Of a stretch of DNA of 40,744 nucleotides, positions 8,471 to 16,712 are shown in pieces. Source of the DNA: an uncultured Methanobrevibacter sp. (GTDB lineage: Archaea; Methanobacteriota; Methanobacteria; Methanobacteriales; Methanobacteriaceae); assembly GCA_900317865.1 (NCBI GenBank), contig ONIK01000007.1, positions 1 to 40,744 of the forward strand. Direction: 5' to 3'. Position 1 is the stretch's first letter. Each line of letters starts with the position of its first letter. Position numbers and translations under genes: made by a program. A model generated the notes under the pieces. That model was not told the DNA's origin. It searched no databases and worked only from the letters and a program-made list of their open reading frames with translations.

Positions 8471-10348
8471 ATGGACATAGAAAAACGATACAGACGACTA
8501 GAAGACACTATGGAAATTATGATTAAAAATATTACTGAAGAGGAATTATTCCATCTCGTTGATCCAATATATGAAACACCAAAAATTCCATTTAAATCTG
8601 TTTTAAAAAATCTTCCCTGTGATATGGATGTTTTTATACCCTATAAAGGAGGACAAGATTTTGTTGTCCAAACATTAGGTGTGAGTGCGCTTGAACGCGG
8701 AAATGTTCGTGAAGAGGATGTTGAAGGGAGATTGTTGAGTGAATGTTCACCGGGATACAGTAAAATCTTGCAAGATATATTAGAGGAAGTTTACAAAACA
8801 CAGGAAACTAAAAAATTACGCTTTTTATATTATCAGGACGGCAAACTCGCAAGATTATCCAACGTTAAGGTTGTTTATGATTTGGAGAAAGTTATCTTAA
8901 TATCCGAATTAAAATACACAATGGAAAAAAAATATGAAGGTATAGAAGGATTTGAAATCTATGATGAAAACAAATCCAGCTTAATCGAATATTTCTCCCA
9001 AACCGGAAGTTATTATAAAATTAATGATAAATATTCATGGACACAGGGAATTTATAATATAATCAATCGTTCCAGAGATGAAAACGATGAATATTACAAT
9101 ATTATATTTGAATTAGTAATACCAGAAGACAAACCGTTAATTGAACAAATACTGAAAAAATTGGATAGCGGAATGGCCAATTATGAAAGTGTTATCCGAA
9201 TAAAGACATTTACAGGAGTTATAAAATATCTGGATATGAAGTTTTATTCAAAATTCGATGACAACGGAGAATTAATCAGTAGATATGGATTAATTAAAGA
9301 CATTACTAAAAGCTCAGAAAAAAGTATTACAAGGCCTGTTGACTTTTTGCTTAACGGATTTCAAAAATCTAAAAAATTGGCATTGTTAATTGATCCCCTA
9401 AATCCAAATCAATATGAATACAGTGAAAGCTTTTATGATATTATAAATGAAGATGAGGAGACATATTCTAATGAAAAAGTAATTCTGGAAAATATTGTAG
9501 AGCAGGAAGCTGTTGAATCATTTAGAAAATTATTAAGAAGAGAAATCAGCGAACTTAAAGAAACATTCACCTATAACGTTAAAGGGAATCCGAATAATCA
9601 AAAGATATGTGAAATATATATTGAGGTGTTTGAATTTGGTCATGAAGAGCACAGTATCGGATTTTTAACAGACATTACTGAAGATTATGTTAAACAGCAA
9701 GAATTGCAGGATGCAAACGAACATCAAAAAGTTCTGATTAAAGAGGTTCACCACAGAGTTAAAAACAACCTGCAAGTATTAAACAGTTTTTTAAACCTGG
9801 AAAAAAGAGCATACAAAGACCAGCCGGAAATAATTATTGACCATATGCAGTCAAGATTATCTTCTCTTGCATTATTACATGAAAAAACATATAATACCAG
9901 TGACTTTAAAAACATTAATCTTAAAGAATATATTGATGACCAGGATATAAAACTTAAAAATCTGATTGGACATAGAGATGGAATTGACTTTAAATCCACA
10001 GTAGATCCGGATATTACATTATCCATTGAGATAATAACACCATTGCTTCTGGTAGTTGATGAACTGACAATGAATTCAATCAAACATGCATTTCCGGAAG
10101 ACTGGCCGAATAAAACAATAACCAAAGATATTAAAAAACTCGATGAAAATACTGGTGAATTGATTATTAAAGATAATGGTGTGGGTATTGATAAAACCAA
10201 AAAGGATATGAAAACCAGTCTCGGTTGTGAGATTATTAAGAACCTGACAAAACAATTGGATGGGGAAATCAAATATTTGGATGTTAATGAAGGTACCGGA
10301 TTCAGATTATTATTCCCATTAACTATGGAACATACCATATCACAATGA
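8471..10348 (+). CDS. Soluble PAS-domain sensor histidine kinase (HisKA_2 family), paralogue 2
   Basis: The start is taken at 8471: GGGGG at 8458-8462 precedes it and the protein then aligns from its first residue with paralogue 1. An upstream in-frame ATG at 8429 would overlap the preceding gene. The 625-residue product repeats the same architecture: divergent PAS (to about 150), PAS_3-type domain (FSQTGSYYKINDKYSWTQG onward), a third PAS-like segment, HisKA_2 with EVHHRVKNNLQ (His427/His428), and ATPase boxes DELTMNSIKHAF and IKDNGVGI. The kinase core is very close to paralogue 1, while the N-terminal sensor and the third segment differ more, suggesting duplication followed by sensory divergence. 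It probably phosphorylates the receiver protein 68 bp downstream. Confidence 0.9.
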   Translation: MDIEKRYRRLEDTMEIMIKNITEEELFHLVDPIYETPKIPFKSVLKNLPCDMDVFIPYKGGQDFVVQTLGVSALERGNVREEDVEGRLLSECSPGYSKILQDILEEVYKTQETKKLRFLYYQDGKLARLSNVKVVYDLEKVILISELKYTMEKKYEGIEGFEIYDENKSSLIEYFSQTGSYYKINDKYSWTQGIYNIINRSRDENDEYYNIIFELVIPEDKPLIEQILKKLDSGMANYESVIRIKTFTGVIKYLDMKFYSKFDDNGELISRYGLIKDITKSSEKSITRPVDFLLNGFQKSKKLALLIDPLNPNQYEYSESFYDIINEDEETYSNEKVILENIVEQEAVESFRKLLRREISELKETFTYNVKGNPNNQKICEIYIEVFEFGHEEHSIGFLTDITEDYVKQQELQDANEHQKVLIKEVHHRVKNNLQVLNSFLNLEKRAYKDQPEIIIDHMQSRLSSLALLHEKTYNTSDFKNINLKEYIDDQDIKLKNLIGHRDGIDFKSTVDPDITLSIEIITPLLLVVDELTMNSIKHAFPEDWPNKTITKDIKKLDENTGELIIKDNGVGIDKTKKDMKTSLGCEIIKNLTKQLDGEIKYLDVNEGTGFRLLFPLTMEHTISQ

Positions 10349-10416
10349 AATAACAAATAAATTATATATGATAAATTATAAAATTTAAGATATTGTAAAA
10401 AAAATGGAGGAATATC

Positions 10417-10794
10417 ATGAACGAAAGAATATTAATTGTTGAAGATGAAGCAATAACAGCGCTTGATTTGAAATATAGCTTAGAAGAACTCGGTTATGAA
10501 GTCGTAGGTACAGTTGATACTGGTCAAGATGCTATTGACACAGCCAATGAAACAGTTCCCGATGTTGTTTTAATGGATATTAAATTAAAAGGAGATATGG
10601 AAGGTATTGAAGCTGCTGCAGTAATCTCCAAATCAAATATTCCTATTATTTATTTAACTGCAAACACAGATACCGACACATTTGAGAAATCTAATGTGGG
10701 CGGAGTATACGGATTTGTTTCAAAACCATATGACATTACAAAATTAGATGAAACATTGAAAGCAACACTCGAAAAGGCAAAAAAAGAAAAATAA
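10417..10794 (+). CDS. Receiver-only (CheY-like) response regulator
   Basis: A 125-residue single receiver domain with no output domain. It has the acidic pair Glu9/Asp10, phosphoacceptor Asp54 in VVLMDIKLKG, Thr81 in YLTANTD and Lys103 in FVSKPYD, so all catalytic residues are present. GGAGG lies 6 nt before the ATG. Lacking a DNA-binding or enzyme domain, it must act by protein contact or as a phosphorelay shuttle. Its position directly behind two HisKA_2 kinases makes it their probable common target. A TATA-like AAATTATATATG in the 68-bp gap could give it an extra promoter. Confidence 0.92.
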   Translation: MNERILIVEDEAITALDLKYSLEELGYEVVGTVDTGQDAIDTANETVPDVVLMDIKLKGDMEGIEAAAVISKSNIPIIYLTANTDTDTFEKSNVGGVYGFVSKPYDITKLDETLKATLEKAKKEK

Positions 10795-10803
10795 ATAAAT
10801 TCA

Positions 10804-10904
10804 AGGATTTGATGATATCATCAGCTTAAAATTGAAGTAATCTTTCGAAGTTCCATCCATATATTCAATAAGCATGAAATCAAATCCTCTTTTCTTTTGC
10901 TTTT
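10804..10904 (+). terminator. Long foldback (85 nt) with T-rich tail; terminator or structured RNA
   Basis: A perfect 10-bp outer pair (AGGATTTGAT 10804-10813 with ATCAAATCCT 10879-10888) encloses a second helix: GCTT/AAGC plus ATTGA/TCAAT, at 10824-10835 and 10865-10873. A T-rich stretch, CTTTTCTTTTGCTTTT, ends at 10904. It starts 10 nt after the receiver gene stop, so it can serve as its terminator. It is longer than needed for that and could be an independent small RNA or a MITE-like relic. The remaining DNA to 11027 is AT-rich without visible features. Confidence 0.45.
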
Positions 10905-11027
10905 AACCAGAATATTAAAAAACAGCCATCATTATTTAAAAATTTTTATAAAAACCACAAATAATCATCCATTAATACAATTAAAATAGAACATTTAAAA
11001 AAAATAATTAAAAAATAATTAAGACAG

Positions 11028-11612
11028 CTATCTGTTGAAAGGATGATTTTCACACATAGGGTCTTTTATGATGTTTCTTTTTTGATGATATGTAAGATAA
11101 TACATCATCCACTGATTAGACAATTCCTTTAAAAGGCCATCGTCAAGTCTTTGAGTTGGAGTGAAGAAATCCATTTCATTTCCACCAACAGCAATAGCAA
11201 TATCTCCAAATTCAATCAAACAGAAGAAATCGCATCTGATATTGTGGACATCAAATTCCTTATCAAGAGTGAAATCTTTTTGCTTTGAATAATTATAAAA
11301 AAAGGTATTTAAGTATTCAAAGTCCAGAAATCTGATTTTTCGAACATCCAATAACACATCTTCCTGCAGGAAATGATTTCTATAATTGAAATGGGAAACA
11401 AAATCGATATCCCAAATATTATCATAGAAAACCGTTAAAAAGGAATTTTTGGCAAATCTCATTGAAAGAGTCAAATCATCATCATTTTTTGGAACGCCCA
11501 GTTCAACATCAATGAATTCCAAATAAATAGAATCCTCAGAAATTTCAACAGAAGCTAATTTAGCAAAATTGCCGACAACATCCTCAATTAACTTTAAAGA
11601 ATTACTTTTCAT
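11028..11612 (-). CDS. Hypothetical protein, last gene of the dapL operon
   Basis: A 194-residue, acidic, apparently cytoplasmic protein with no signal peptide or membrane segment. I do not recognise a family. It has alternating hydrophobic stretches typical of a mixed alpha/beta fold (SIYLEFIDVELGV, FFCLIEFGDIAIAVGG) and a cysteine/histidine-containing end (DPMCENHPFNR). It overlaps the preceding gene by 11 nt, so translation is probably coupled and the products may work together. The two upstream genes resemble DUF6882 and DUF6891 proteins. Confidence 0.65.
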   Translation of the reverse strand: MKSNSLKLIEDVVGNFAKLASVEISEDSIYLEFIDVELGVPKNDDDLTLSMRFAKNSFLTVFYDNIWDIDFVSHFNYRNHFLQEDVLLDVRKIRFLDFEYLNTFFYNYSKQKDFTLDKEFDVHNIRCDFFCLIEFGDIAIAVGGNEMDFFTPTQRLDDGLLKELSNQWMMYYLTYHQKRNIIKDPMCENHPFNR

Positions 11613-12198
11613 TTATAACCCCCACATACAAATTATATGCCCCTTCAATTTCATATTCATTATCTTCACTAAACTTTTTATCCCATGTAAAGTTAATAAT
11701 TTCAATAGGTGAATTTACCGTTTCATCCCATTCAATTTCAAAATTTGCATCATGCAAATATTTATAAACCGTTTTTCCGATTTCAAGAGATTTATTTTCA
11801 TCCTTTTCAAAATCTCCGAAGGTTATTTTTAAAATATTCTCTTCAATGGCCTGTTCAACATCTTCAAATGAATAAAAACAAAAGCCCTGAGAAAAATATT
11901 CATTATTAATCAGGTGAACATATAATTCAAATATGTCCTCAAGACCTTCAATAAAGTCATATCCACAGTTATGAACACCAATAATTGATTTTTCAGCAAG
12001 TTTTTTAAAGGTTTCCTCCAGAAGGGAGAAATTTTTGTTGTTAAAATCATTCGGATGAATATTGAACTTTGAAAAATCAATTTCATCTTCAATAAACTGA
12101 TCCTCCAGAATCTCCAGAATTTCATCCTCTGAAAAAAATCCGGATTTAGTCAATATATCTATCATATAATTTACTTCATCAACTAAATCCTGGTTCAT
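11602..12198 (-). CDS. DUF6891-like protein
   Basis: The product is 198 residues from the ATG at 12198, which has GAGTGAT just upstream. A GTG three codons earlier, at 12207, overlaps the previous stop and is the alternative. The C-terminal half has the pattern I associate with DUF6891: FCFYSFEDVEQAI, then LKITFGDFEKDE, EIGKTVYKYL, FEIEWDETVNSPIEI and a final Trp-containing strand. The N-terminal 100 residues are strongly acidic and helical. DUF6891 proteins are uncharacterised; many sit beside DUF6882 genes in bacteria (recalled, not checked). The gene overlaps both neighbours and belongs to one transcript with dapL. Confidence 0.6.
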   Translation of the reverse strand: MNQDLVDEVNYMIDILTKSGFFSEDEILEILEDQFIEDEIDFSKFNIHPNDFNNKNFSLLEETFKKLAEKSIIGVHNCGYDFIEGLEDIFELYVHLINNEYFSQGFCFYSFEDVEQAIEENILKITFGDFEKDENKSLEIGKTVYKYLHDANFEIEWDETVNSPIEIINFTWDKKFSEDNEYEIEGAYNLYVGVINEK

Positions 12199-12203
12199 AA
12201 TAA

Positions 12204-12893
12204 TCACTCTTCTTCAAGAAGCATTTGGATAGTCCTTACATTTCCTCTTTCAGTAAATCCGACAATAATACGGCTTTCACCAATATAGGCAACATCAAAA
12301 TCATCATGGTGCTTAATGCCATATCCTTTGAGTTTTGTATATGATTCAAATGCAAGTCTTCCATAAACCTTGAAATTCTTTTGGAAAGTGTAGAAAGTAT
12401 CTTTAAATTTCTCAACACTGTCAACTTTAGGGATATTGCCCTGCTTAATAGCTACAAAGATATCCAAATCATCTTCATTAACGGCATAATAAGCATCCAT
12501 ATCCAAAATTCCAACAGTTGCCATAGCTATGGTATGGGCCGCATTGAAATCCATCTGAATAACAGGTGCTGAAAATTCAGTGATACCTGCATCAATACCT
12601 GCCTGCTTGATTTCAGCTGCCGCTTCAATTAAATCAGGCCCAAAAATCTCTTCACTATCCCATGCCCATGACCATTGTTTTAAATCATCACTATAAAATC
12701 CAATGACTTCTATTGGCAATTTAATATCATCAAAACTTAGAATTCCATTTTCCAAGTCCAAATCACCTTCAACATCACCAATATACTCGGATAAATTTTC
12801 CTGCTTATCCAAAGCAAGAGCACCATATTTTGATAAAACTACTTTAAATGAATCTCCTTCACGAATTACAACTGGCTCTTCTACTGTTTTCAA
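12204..12893 (-). CDS. DUF6882-like protein
   Basis: A 229-residue protein beginning at a TTG codon, supported by GGTGATC 4 nt upstream; there is no nearby ATG. The segment VIGFYSDDLKQWSWAWDSEE, followed by an ITEF...DFNAAHTIAMATVGIL helix, resembles the DUF6882 pattern (a W-x-W-A-W core, then a helix that begins with a polar A-H). The C-terminal third (FKVYGRLAFESYTKLKGYG, then FTERGNVRTIQ) is not one I recognise. It lies 10 bp after dapL and its stop overlaps the next frame, so it is translated from the dapL mRNA. No enzyme motif is visible. Function unknown. Confidence 0.6.
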   Translation of the reverse strand: MKTVEEPVVIREGDSFKVVLSKYGALALDKQENLSEYIGDVEGDLDLENGILSFDDIKLPIEVIGFYSDDLKQWSWAWDSEEIFGPDLIEAAAEIKQAGIDAGITEFSAPVIQMDFNAAHTIAMATVGILDMDAYYAVNEDDLDIFVAIKQGNIPKVDSVEKFKDTFYTFQKNFKVYGRLAFESYTKLKGYGIKHHDDFDVAYIGESRIIVGFTERGNVRTIQMLLEEE

Positions 12894-12903
12894 GACCGAT
12901 CAC

Positions 12904-14139
12904 CTAAAATTCTAATTTTGAAATTCTGTCCATTGCCTCTTTAGTATTTTCTAATGTATTGAATGCAGTAAGTCTTAGATAACCTTCACCGCTTGGTCCG
13001 AATCCGGAACCAGGAGTTCCTATAACATTTGCCTCATTCAACAATATATCGAAGAAATCCCAGGAATCCATGTTATTTGGTGTTTTTACCCAAATGTAAG
13101 GAGAACTGACTCCACCATAGACTTCAAGGCCAATGTCAGTTAAGCTTTGTCTGATGACTTTTGCATTTTCCATATAATATTCAATAACTTCTTTAATTTG
13201 AGCTTTACCTTCTTCAGAGTAAGTGGCCTGTGCAGCTCTTTGAACAGGATAGGAAACTCCATTGAATTTTGTGGTTTGTCTTCTGTTCCATAATGGATTT
13301 ACTTCAACAGCATTATTATCTGAATCATAAGCCATCAATTCCTTAGGAACAACGGTGTATGCACAACGGGTTCCTGTAAATCCTGCAGTTTTTGAAAAAC
13401 TTTTAAATTCAATAGCTACTTCACGTGCTCCTTCAATTTCATAAATACTGTGAGGAACATCATCTTCATTAATAAATGCTTCATAAGCGGAGTCAAATAA
13501 AATGATTGCATTATTTTCTTTTGCATAATCAACAAATACTTTTAACTGATCTTTATTTAATGTAGTGCCTGTCGGGTTATTAGGATAACATAAATAAATA
13601 AGATCTACCGGTTCAGATGGTAATTCAGGAACAAATCCATTTTCTGCATTACATTTAAGGTATACTAAACCTTCATACATACCATCATCGCCCATTTCAC
13701 CGGTTCTTCCAGCCATAACATTAGTATCGACATATACGGTATAAACAGGATCTGTTACAGCGATTTTATTATCAAGGCCAAATATTTCCTGAATGTTACC
13801 GGTATCACATTTAGCACCGTCACTGATGAAAATTTCACCAACATCCAAGTCTATGCCATATGGTTTGTAATCATTTTCAATAATAGCTTCAGCTAAAAAG
13901 TCATATCCCTGTTCAGGACCATAACCCATAAATGTATCTGCATTGCCCATTTCATCAACAGCATTTTTAAATGCATCGATAACGGCAGGAACTAAAGGTT
14001 TTGTAACATCTCCAATTCCCATTTTAATAACATCCGCATCAGGATTTGCTTTGACAAATTCAGCTTCTCTTCTTGCTACTTCAACAAAAAGATAGCTGCT
14101 TTTTAATTTAAGATAGTTTTCATTAATTTTAACAACCAT
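12904..14139 (-). CDS. dapL: LL-diaminopimelate aminotransferase
   Basis: A 411-residue class I/II PLP aminotransferase that converts tetrahydrodipicolinate to LL-diaminopimelate in one step for lysine synthesis. The features are MGIGDVTKPLVP near the N-terminus (family signature GIGDTT-x-P), YPNNPTGT (185-192), and the Schiff-base lysine Lys250 in SFSKTAGFTGTRC. GAGGT lies 7 nt before the ATG. Lysine is also a component of the pseudomurein wall of Methanobacteriales. It is first in a transcript with three short unknown genes. The TATA-like sequence read on the minus strand, GTTTTATATATTTT, lies near 14190-14205. Confidence 0.93.
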   Translation of the reverse strand: MVVKINENYLKLKSSYLFVEVARREAEFVKANPDADVIKMGIGDVTKPLVPAVIDAFKNAVDEMGNADTFMGYGPEQGYDFLAEAIIENDYKPYGIDLDVGEIFISDGAKCDTGNIQEIFGLDNKIAVTDPVYTVYVDTNVMAGRTGEMGDDGMYEGLVYLKCNAENGFVPELPSEPVDLIYLCYPNNPTGTTLNKDQLKVFVDYAKENNAIILFDSAYEAFINEDDVPHSIYEIEGAREVAIEFKSFSKTAGFTGTRCAYTVVPKELMAYDSDNNAVEVNPLWNRRQTTKFNGVSYPVQRAAQATYSEEGKAQIKEVIEYYMENAKVIRQSLTDIGLEVYGGVSSPYIWVKTPNNMDSWDFFDILLNEANVIGTPGSGFGPSGEGYLRLTAFNTLENTKEAMDRISKLEF

Positions 14140-14516
14140 AATTTAACCTCTAAAATAATCATTAATTTAGTATAATAATAATATCATTTTTAAAATATAT
14201 AAAACAAATAGTTAAAAATCCAAATATTACATATAATTATAGTCTTTTAAAAAAATAATTAAATCTATTTTTTCATGAAAAAAAGCATGAAATGAAATAA
14301 ACAAACAAAAATAACACACAAAGAGTTATTAAAAAAATATTTTATAAAAAGATGATTAAAGCCATTAAATTCCTTATTTTATTAAAAACGACAATTATAA
14401 AAACATTTTGCAGAAATAAACTGATTAAAAAAAGTTTATAAAAAGAATATAAAACTTTATAATAAAGAATTTAGATAAATATAATATAATAAATTGAAAA
14501 ATAGGAAGTTTTTGAA
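14140..14516. promoter_or_regulatory. Divergent AT-rich intergenic region (dapL / membrane-anchored protein)
   Basis: A 377-bp gene-free region, almost entirely A and T. It holds TATA-like boxes for both directions: near 14190-14205 for dapL, and TTATAAAAA/ATATAAAA runs near 14390-14460 for the rightward gene. It also contains a palindrome TTTTTCATGAAAAA near 14270-14284 and AGGAAG upstream of the ATG at 14517. No open frame or RNA gene is visible. Confidence 0.4.
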
Positions 14517-16169
14517 ATGAATGAGACATTATTATTAGTGTGGGCGGCAATAGCTATAATCGGTATAATATCCATTATAATAGTAAAAATCTATTATAGT
14601 GATAAAAAAGAAGAAGAATATGAAATAGACGATATAACAACCAAAACACCATTGCAGGAAATGGTTACTGAAAAAATTGAAAATAATTATAATACAAATG
14701 AACGCACTAATCAGATTTCAAACTATTTTTCAAAAGAAGAGGAACCAGTTATTAGTCTTCGAAAAGAGGGAACAGAGCCAGAGAAAGAATTCAATCCATA
14801 TATTATCCCTGAAACGAGCGAAAATATAATTCCCAATAGGAATATTAGCTATTCCTCACAAAATCAAGTTTTAATTAACTATGATGATAATGTTCAAAAG
14901 TTCCAAGAACCAATTACCGAAACCCAGAGAGATATTATGAATCAAAATACTAAGGAATCTGAAGAAAAACATGAACTTAAAGATTTATTTACAATTGATG
15001 AATTGATTAAAGAATCCAAAAGAAAAGATGATGAAAGAGAAAAAGAATCCAAAACCATAAACAAAGAAACTGTGGATAACAGTGATATTAAAGAAAGCAT
15101 CAAAATGCAAAAAGAAGGTGTGGAATCTGAAAAAATAGAAGAAGTAAGCGAAAATAAAGATGTTACAGATATTAAAAGCAGCATTGAAAAAATGCATGAA
15201 ATCGCTAATGCCATTAAATCAACAGGAAGTGATGACTTAACTCCAAAATCAATCGCATCACAAAAAGATATTAATGAAGCAATCAATACTGCTACAAGCG
15301 AAAACGAAGCTGAAAAAGAAGAAATTCCTATAATTTCAGAACCAAATTCAATAACTGATGCTGTCCTTAAAAAAGAATCAGAACCTGAAGAAGAAACAAC
15401 AGTTCAGGAAACTTTAGATGTTAAAGAAGAACCTAAAGAGGAAAAAACCAAAAGTATCAGCGATGCTATACCTGAAAGTGAAGAAATTAAAACTGCTCCA
15501 TTAAAAAGTCCAACTAAAGTTGAAGAAGACAGTGTAAGCATATTGTCCGGTGCTGATGAAGATTATGAATTCGGAGCTTCAATTGATTCTTCCAATTTAT
15601 TTGAAGATGAAAACGGCCAATTAAGTGATCTTGACTATAGAAAAGATTTGGCTAAATTTACAAATTCAATTAAAAATTCAAGTATCGTAAAAGACATTCG
15701 TGAAAAATTAATACCTGAAAACGAAGAAGCAAAAGATGACATGAATGAAGAATTCATCAGAAATGTAAATTCATATACTGAAGAAGCTTATGAATATTAT
15801 GATGAATATGAACCTATCATTAATGAAACTCATGTAGATTACGTAGAACCAACACCTGAAGAAGAATTAAGACATGAAAATACACGTAAAGTATTTGAAA
15901 ATGCTAAAAACAACAGCATAATTGAAGAAACTGCCCCAGTTAAAGAGGAAGGCATTCCTGCAATTAAAAAAATACCTGAAAAATCCAGTCTTAAAGTTGT
16001 TATTAACAACAACGAAGAAGTTTTACGTAAAGGTGATGAAATCATATATAACCATGAAGGAGAATCTTACTCAAGCAAAGTATACTCCATTAATGGAGAC
16101 AATATTAAAGTAAAATACAGAAGACAAGACATTACCATCAAACCAAAAGACATCAAAAAAATCTACTAA
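14517..16169 (+). CDS. Membrane-anchored acidic disordered protein with C-terminal SH3-like domain
   Basis: A 550-residue protein. Residues 4-26 form one hydrophobic membrane anchor, followed by a short basic patch (KIYYSDKK). Residues of about 35-480 are highly charged, rich in Glu, Lys, Ser, Asn and Thr, and lack hydrophobic cores, so are probably disordered or coiled coil. The last 60 or so residues change character: SLKVVINNNEEVLRKGDEI, then KVYSINGDNIKVKYRRQDI, with the alternating pattern of a small beta-barrel of the SH3/KOW kind. The topology suggests a short outer end and a long cytoplasmic arm carrying a binding domain. No family is recognised. It is a monocistronic gene with its own terminator, possibly a cell-division or envelope scaffold, but that is speculation. 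Confidence 0.75.
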   Translation: MNETLLLVWAAIAIIGIISIIIVKIYYSDKKEEEYEIDDITTKTPLQEMVTEKIENNYNTNERTNQISNYFSKEEEPVISLRKEGTEPEKEFNPYIIPETSENIIPNRNISYSSQNQVLINYDDNVQKFQEPITETQRDIMNQNTKESEEKHELKDLFTIDELIKESKRKDDEREKESKTINKETVDNSDIKESIKMQKEGVESEKIEEVSENKDVTDIKSSIEKMHEIANAIKSTGSDDLTPKSIASQKDINEAINTATSENEAEKEEIPIISEPNSITDAVLKKESEPEEETTVQETLDVKEEPKEEKTKSISDAIPESEEIKTAPLKSPTKVEEDSVSILSGADEDYEFGASIDSSNLFEDENGQLSDLDYRKDLAKFTNSIKNSSIVKDIREKLIPENEEAKDDMNEEFIRNVNSYTEEAYEYYDEYEPIINETHVDYVEPTPEEELRHENTRKVFENAKNNSIIEETAPVKEEGIPAIKKIPEKSSLKVVINNNEEVLRKGDEIIYNHEGESYSSKVYSINGDNIKVKYRRQDITIKPKDIKKIY

Positions 16170-16174
16170 ATATT

Positions 16175-16200
16175 CTGTCAATTTAATTGACAGATTTTTT
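16175..16200 (+). terminator. Hairpin terminator with T-tract
   Basis: A perfect 7-bp stem (CTGTCAA/TTGACAG, 16175-16193, loop TTTAA) is followed by six T and further T-rich DNA. It starts 5 nt after the stop codon of the membrane-anchored protein gene. Confidence 0.75.
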
Positions 16201-16238
16201 ATTATTTTTAAAAAAAAGAAGTAAAATAGTCAGAAAGA

Positions 16239-16703
16239 CTATTCATCATTTAATTTATAGCCATCATCCGAAATAATATATTTAGGCTTTTTAATTTCCA
16301 TTGAACGAATAATATTCAAGTAGAAATCATCCAATTCTGCATCTGCATAAGGATATACGAATTCAAAGGAATATAAATTATTATCTTTTACAAACATGAA
16401 TTCATTTCGCTTGATTTCATTTTTATCAGTTCTTATGGAGGATATTATCATATAATAAATATCCTCATTAATAGCTATAAAATCAGCAGTTTCAACATCA
16501 ATATTTGGATTTGCATTCAGCTGTTCTTCCATTGCATCCTTAATAGCTGGAAGACCTGCCAATGTTGGAGCAATTGAAAATTTAATAGTCATCGGTATTT
16601 TAGTATTGACTAAGGACAATTCAACAAAATCTCCCTTATTTTGAATAGGATCAAAGCCTTCAGGAGTTTTTAAAGTAACAAATCCATTAGTAAATAATGT
16701 CAT
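16239..16703 (-). CDS. Hypothetical protein (small alpha/beta, lipoprotein-like fold without signal)
   Basis: A 154-residue soluble protein, co-directional with and 9 bp after gltX. GGTGG lies just before its ATG. Its layout is a beta strand opening (TNGFVTLKTPEGFDPI), a central helix (AIKDAMEEQLNA) and late strands (YYMIISSIR, then LYSFEFVYP), ending with a helix (DDFYLNIIRSMEI). This outline is like small PsbP/DcrB-type proteins that test whether a segment 'is a membrane protein stress sensor', but I cannot assign a family. The neighbour gltX offers no functional hint. It is likely a real, conserved small gene of methanogens of unknown role. Confidence 0.6.
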   Translation of the reverse strand: MTLFTNGFVTLKTPEGFDPIQNKGDFVELSLVNTKIPMTIKFSIAPTLAGLPAIKDAMEEQLNANPNIDVETADFIAINEDIYYMIISSIRTDKNEIKRNEFMFVKDNNLYSFEFVYPYADAELDDFYLNIIRSMEIKKPKYIISDDGYKLNDE

Positions 16704-16712
16704 TTATCCACC

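Noticed and set aside
9748..10356. 202-codon open frame opposite the second kinase
   Set aside because: It is a shadow of the kinase core on the other strand, with low-complexity Ser/Ile/Leu composition; the kinase frame is clearly the real one.
14942..15286. 114-codon open frame opposite the acidic protein
   Set aside because: A Ser/Leu-rich antisense shadow caused by the Glu/Lys-rich codons of the sense gene.
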